Shown here in pieces: positions 61,497 to 64,000 of a stretch of 64,000 bases of DNA (positions are counted from its first letter, which is position 1; every line of letters begins with the position of its first letter). The position numbers and the translations under genes are program-made. Location of the stretch: NCBI RefSeq assembly GCF_034424525.1, contig NZ_CP139979.1:2753001-2817000 (forward strand), in the 5' to 3' direction. Source of the DNA: Sphingobium yanoikuyae (GTDB lineage Bacteria; Pseudomonadota; Alphaproteobacteria; Sphingomonadales; Sphingomonadaceae). The notes below the pieces were generated by a model. That model was not told where the DNA came from. It saw nothing but the letters and a program-made list of their open reading frames with translations, and did not search any database.

Positions 61497-62615
61497 TTAC
61501 GAGGCGGAAAACTTCATCAACTTGATCGCCTCCGAATTGGCCACCGCGCCGCCGATCCGCTTGACCGCGTAGAAATGGACGAACGGCTTGTTGCTGAACG
61601 GATCGCGCAGGATGCTGGTGTCGCTGCGTTCGGCGATGACATAGCCGGCCTGGAAATTGCCGAAGGCGATCGACAGGCTGTTCGCGGCGATATCGGGCAT
61701 GTCCTCCGCCTCGACCACCGGATAGCCCAGCAGGGTCGCCGGCTGCCCCGCCGCCAGCCCCGGCTGCCAGATGAAGGCGCCGTCGCTGGTCTTCATCTTG
61801 CGGATCGCCGCCAGCGTCGCCGAGTTCATCACGAAGCTCGCCCCCTGGCGATAGGGCGCGCGCAGGCTCTGGACCAGGTCAATGAGCTTGTCCTGCGGAT
61901 TGGACGCAGCAAAACCACCCGCCGCCCCCGACGCCACATATTGCAGCGATCCGAACGCCCGCACGCTGTCCGCCTCGCTGGTGGTGGTATAGGTCAGGAA
62001 ACCCTTGGGCTTGTTCGTCCCGTTGCCGTTGACGAAGGCCGCGCCCTCCGCCACCGCGAACTCGCGGGCAATCTCGCCCGCCAGCCAGCCCTCGACATCG
62101 AATTGCGCGTCGTCCAGCATCGCCTGGCTCGCCGCCGGATTGGCGTAGAGTTCGCCCGATGGCGGCGCGATCTCGTTGAAGCTGGGCGTGCCGGTCTCGG
62201 CCCGCGCCCCGGTCTCGCTGGCCCAGCCCGACACGATGCCGCCCGCCGTCACCAGCTTGCGATAGCCCGCCGTCCCGGTGCGCACGACATTGGCGATGCC
62301 GCGGATCGGCGAAATGCCTTTCAGCGTCGCCCCGATCAGCTGGTCGATCTCGCGCGGCACCGCATAGCCGCCCGCCGCCCCGCTGGCGCCGGAAAAGCTC
62401 TTCAGCTCCACCCCCGCTTCCAGACCCTGCCGCAGATAGCGCTCGACAAAGGCCCCGCGCGCCGGGTCGACCTCGCCGCCCTTCACCCCATCGAGCGCCG
62501 GCCGCCCCATCTGCACCCGCATCGCCCCCAGCTGCGCCTCCAGCGCCGCAATCCGCTCGCCCTGCGCCACCGCCTCGAAAGCGCCCTCCAGCCCGTCCGT
62601 CACCACTTCCGTCAT
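61497..62615 (-). CDS. HK97-family major capsid protein (GTA gp5)
   Basis: 372 residues from ATG at 62615 (GGGAG upstream), chosen over in-frame starts at 62621 and 62690. An N-terminal coiled-coil delta domain (ALEAQLGAMRVQMGRPALDG) is followed by the HK97 fold, with AFVERYLRQGLE, SGASGAAGGYAVPREIDQLI, FVMNSATLAAIRKMKTSDGAFIW and GFLTYTTTSEAD. It forms the capsid shell after protease removal of the N-terminus. Confidence 0.94.
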   Translation of the reverse strand: MTEVVTDGLEGAFEAVAQGERIAALEAQLGAMRVQMGRPALDGVKGGEVDPARGAFVERYLRQGLEAGVELKSFSGASGAAGGYAVPREIDQLIGATLKGISPIRGIANVVRTGTAGYRKLVTAGGIVSGWASETGARAETGTPSFNEIAPPSGELYANPAASQAMLDDAQFDVEGWLAGEIAREFAVAEGAAFVNGNGTNKPKGFLTYTTTSEADSVRAFGSLQYVASGAAGGFAASNPQDKLIDLVQSLRAPYRQGASFVMNSATLAAIRKMKTSDGAFIWQPGLAAGQPATLLGYPVVEAEDMPDIAANSLSIAFGNFQAGYVIAERSDTSILRDPFSNKPFVHFYAVKRIGGAVANSEAIKLMKFSAS

Positions 62616-62639
62616 AACCATCTCCCGCTTGCCAAAACG

Positions 62640-62668
62640 AAAAAGGGCGGCCCCAATGGGACCGCCCT
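62640..62668 (-). terminator. Rho-independent terminator between the GNAT gene and the capsid gene
   Basis: On the minus strand GGGCGGTCCC-ATT-GGGGCCGCCC is followed by TTTTT. It ends the inserted cassette only 25 bp before the capsid start and would stop read-through from upstream GTA genes. Confidence 0.85.
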
Positions 62669-62720
62669 GATAAATTTTATGCCTCTTCAACGAAGGACAC
62701 GAATTTTCGAAATTCGCCGC

Positions 62721-63266
62721 TTAAGCCGCGTTTGCGTCAATTAGATCACGCAAATCCATGAACATAAGTGGCGTTTGTTTATCCAAGTTCGCTTGGGTAT
62801 CGAGCAGTCTGAAACCGAGTGATTTATAGAAATCGATCGACTTCCTCTTGGCATCTAAAATGATGAACCGGCATCCCGCATGCGGTACAATGGAAATGAG
62901 CACTATCCCAATTGCCGTCTCAACGAGTTGGCGCCCAATTTCCTCACCTCTACAAGAAGCCATGCGCGCCAATCTAGAAATTCGGACCGCCGGCTGATAT
63001 TCGTAACGATCAGCTCCGATTTTATCGTCAATCTGATAGGCCTTTTCCAACGCGACTTCGGCGCACATGATGCTCACATAACCGATAACTTTTTTGTCAC
63101 CTTCACGCTTAGCAACGTAGGTTTGAGTAAGGTTGGCTTTTGCAGAGTTAAAGGCATTAGAACGTATGAAAATTTCCAGAGGCTTATCATCCTCATGATC
63201 CATACGAAAACGGCTAACCTGATCTTGGCTAGCCGCTTCTAATTTTTTAATGATGATCCCAGCCAT
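62721..63266 (-). CDS. GNAT-family acetyltransferase in AT-rich insert
   Basis: 181 residues. The core YVAKREGDKKVIGYVSIMCAEV, then ISRLARMASCRGEEIGRQLVETAI (acetyl-CoA pyrophosphate loop, here R-G-E-E-I-G), CRFIILDAKRKSIDFYKSLGFRLL follows the layout of the TacT-like GNAT toxins. GC content is far below that of the flanking GTA genes, pointing to recent transfer. Starts 19 bp after a 60-residue basic protein. No good ribosome site, which fits coupled or weak translation. Acceptor unknown. Confidence 0.75.
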   Translation of the reverse strand: MAGIIIKKLEAASQDQVSRFRMDHEDDKPLEIFIRSNAFNSAKANLTQTYVAKREGDKKVIGYVSIMCAEVALEKAYQIDDKIGADRYEYQPAVRISRLARMASCRGEEIGRQLVETAIGIVLISIVPHAGCRFIILDAKRKSIDFYKSLGFRLLDTQANLDKQTPLMFMDLRDLIDANAA

Positions 63267-63285
63267 TTAGGCTGCGTAACAAAAA

Positions 63286-63468
63286 TTAGGCCTTCTTTAC
63301 AACCTTCACATGCCCGTTAGCGATGATAGCCTTCGCATTTGCGATACCACTGACTGCTGTAGCTTTCACAGCATCTGACCGATATGCTGATCGGACTTGG
63401 TTACGAAATTTCTTGGCATCCTCGCCGGAAAGCTGGAGGCCGCCAAATGTGTTCGAATGAACTGCCAT
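63286..63468 (-). CDS. Small basic protein upstream of the GNAT gene (candidate antitoxin or partner)
   Basis: 60 residues: MAVHSNTFGGLQLSGEDAKK, ending HVKVVKKA. GAGGAGGGTCAC gives a very strong ribosome site, much better than that of the GNAT gene downstream. No recognised DNA-binding fold. Same low GC as the GNAT gene, so the two form one cassette. Confidence 0.6.
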   Translation of the reverse strand: MAVHSNTFGGLQLSGEDAKKFRNQVRSAYRSDAVKATAVSGIANAKAIIANGHVKVVKKA

Positions 63469-63783
63469 GTGACCCTCCTCTTACGATGCGCGAAATTACG
63501 CGAGTCAACCATTGGTTGAATAGCACGTAGGAGATTAACATGGCGTGGACAACGAATCCGGCAATCGATCTATCAAATTACGATGCCAAAGGCTCGTAAT
63601 TAAAATCGACCAAAATGTCAACATTTTCGCGCTCTTAAAAAAGACAAAAAATACAAAAATCCACAAAATAGGAAATTTCCTATCACATCCTAAACTTTCT
63701 TGCATGCCCTCTATTTCTTAAGCCATTTCCTATTTCATGAAGGGTTGAGTCAGCCCACAAGTCACGACATTCAAGTCTAAATT
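63469..63783. other. AT-rich intergenic region with palindrome
   Basis: No supported gene. It holds the presumed promoter of the two-gene cassette, a plus-strand 19-codon ORF (63540-63599) behind TAGGAGATTAAC that may be the start of a lost gene, A-rich tracts, and a perfect 16-bp palindrome at 63668-63683. Confidence 0.6.
63668..63683. promoter_or_regulatory. Perfect palindrome, possible operator
   Basis: ATAGGAAATTTCCTAT, with a further half site ATTTCCTAT at 63725-63733, upstream of the 60-residue gene. It could be an operator for autoregulation of the cassette. Confidence 0.45.
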
Positions 63784-64000
63784 TCAGCTGCTGCCCCCCT
63801 CCACCCCGATCACCCGCGCCAGCGGCTGCATCGGGTGCGTGACCAGACTCACCTCCACCAGCTCCAGCGCCAGCAATTCGCGCGGCCCCCTGCCCCGCGC
63901 CGCCTTCACGCGGTAGCCGAAGCTCAGCCCATCGACCGCGCCGGCCGCCAGCATCGCCGCCGCCTCGCGCCCCGCTGCGCTTGCCCGCGACACGCGGCCG
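63784..64000 (-). CDS. HK97-family prohead protease (GTA gp4), C-terminal part
   Basis: Open at the right edge; 71 residues visible. LAAGAVDGLSFGYRVKAARGRGPRELLALELVEVSLVTHPMQPLARV is the U35/HK97 protease C-terminal signature, including the GLSFGY segment and the EVSLVTHPM strand. It matures the capsid, whose gene would normally follow directly but is pushed about 1.17 kb away by the AT-rich cassette. Confidence 0.88.
   Translation of the reverse strand, partial: GRVSRASAAGREAAAMLAAGAVDGLSFGYRVKAARGRGPRELLALELVEVSLVTHPMQPLARVIGVEGGSS

Larger units (their letters stand above)
49613..64000 (-). mobile_element. RcGTA-like gene transfer agent structural cluster (partial)
   Basis: Gene content and order follow the Rhodobacter GTA: prohead protease, capsid, connector, adaptor, tail terminator, tail tube, gp10, TAC chaperone, short tape measure, gp12, DUF2163 gp13, NlpC/P60 gp14 and gp15 hub. 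Neighbouring genes overlap by ATGA at many junctions. No integrase, repressor, lysogeny or replication genes are seen. Portal and terminase would lie beyond the right edge. A domesticated GTA fits better than a live prophage, but a decayed prophage cannot be excluded from the window alone. Confidence 0.8.

Noticed and set aside
59733..62744. 1003-codon plus-strand ORF opposite fibre and capsid genes
   Set aside because: Spans several real minus-strand genes and intergenic sequence, no protein-like pattern.
63540..63599. 19-codon plus-strand ORF as a real gene
   Set aside because: Very short and only the ribosome site supports it; kept as a possible remnant, not annotated as a gene.
49613..64000. 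Intact prophage
   Set aside because: No integrase, repressor, replication or lysis-control genes in the visible part; gene order and short tape measure match an RcGTA-like cluster. Portal and terminase cannot be judged because they lie outside.

Overview
The window comes from the chromosome of a high-GC alphaproteobacterium, most likely a sphingomonad (Sphingobium/Sphingomonas type). The reasons are the large TonB-dependent receptors, the glycan-degradation islands, the many short GC-rich intergenic palindromes, an OmpA protein with a poly-proline linker, and a gene-transfer-agent (GTA)-like head/tail cluster. No rRNA, tRNA or CRISPR array was seen.

Positions 1-13070 hold a pectin/uronate module. 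A partial TonB-dependent receptor (-) is followed by a second receptor (-), which faces a secreted pectate lyase and a small cupin protein (+). Next come a secreted type-B carboxylesterase, kduD, kduI and a LacI-family regulator (-), then an FAH-superfamily hydratase and a hexuronate-type MFS transporter (+). Four matches to one palindrome, GACACCGGTGTC, lie before the receptor, the lyase, kduI and the hydratase/regulator pair. They outline a local LacI regulon that covers outer-membrane uptake, depolymerisation, inner-membrane uptake and 5-keto-4-deoxyuronate isomerisation/reduction. A PfkB sugar kinase at 28.6-29.5 kb could complete the route at 2-keto-3-deoxygluconate.

Positions 13080-49430 are mostly housekeeping and accessory genes. 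They include an SDR, a TauE/SafE permease, a membrane LytTR regulator, a GH79 glycosidase, a carboxymuconolactone-decarboxylase-like protein, and cytochrome bd oxidase (cydABX) divergent from its assembly transporter cydDC with an FNR-like box between them. Further on are a tandem Usp protein, an acyl-CoA dehydrogenase with a TetR neighbour, a double-PAS hybrid histidine kinase, hydrolases, a nitronate monooxygenase, a PHA depolymerase and a GST. Last come an M28 peptidase, GH27 and GH92 glycosidases, a glutamine amidotransferase, a 2'-5' RNA ligase family enzyme, SodC and OmpA. Gaps are rich in palindromic repeats, including two copies of a ~150-bp three-stem element whose stems covary.

Positions 49613-64000 (-) carry an RcGTA-like structural cluster in the order prohead protease (cut by the window edge), major capsid protein, S74-type fibre, two small proteins, head-tail connector, small adaptor, tail terminator, tail tube, two tail chaperones, a short tape measure, a gp12-like protein, DUF2163, an NlpC/P60 peptidase, the gp15-like hub and DUF2793. 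Oddities are an AT-rich insert between protease and capsid (a 60-aa protein plus a GNAT acetyltransferase, ended by a terminator), a relic of a second capsid 3' end, the S74 fibre between capsid and connector, and a gp12 homologue with a ~570-residue N-terminal extension.
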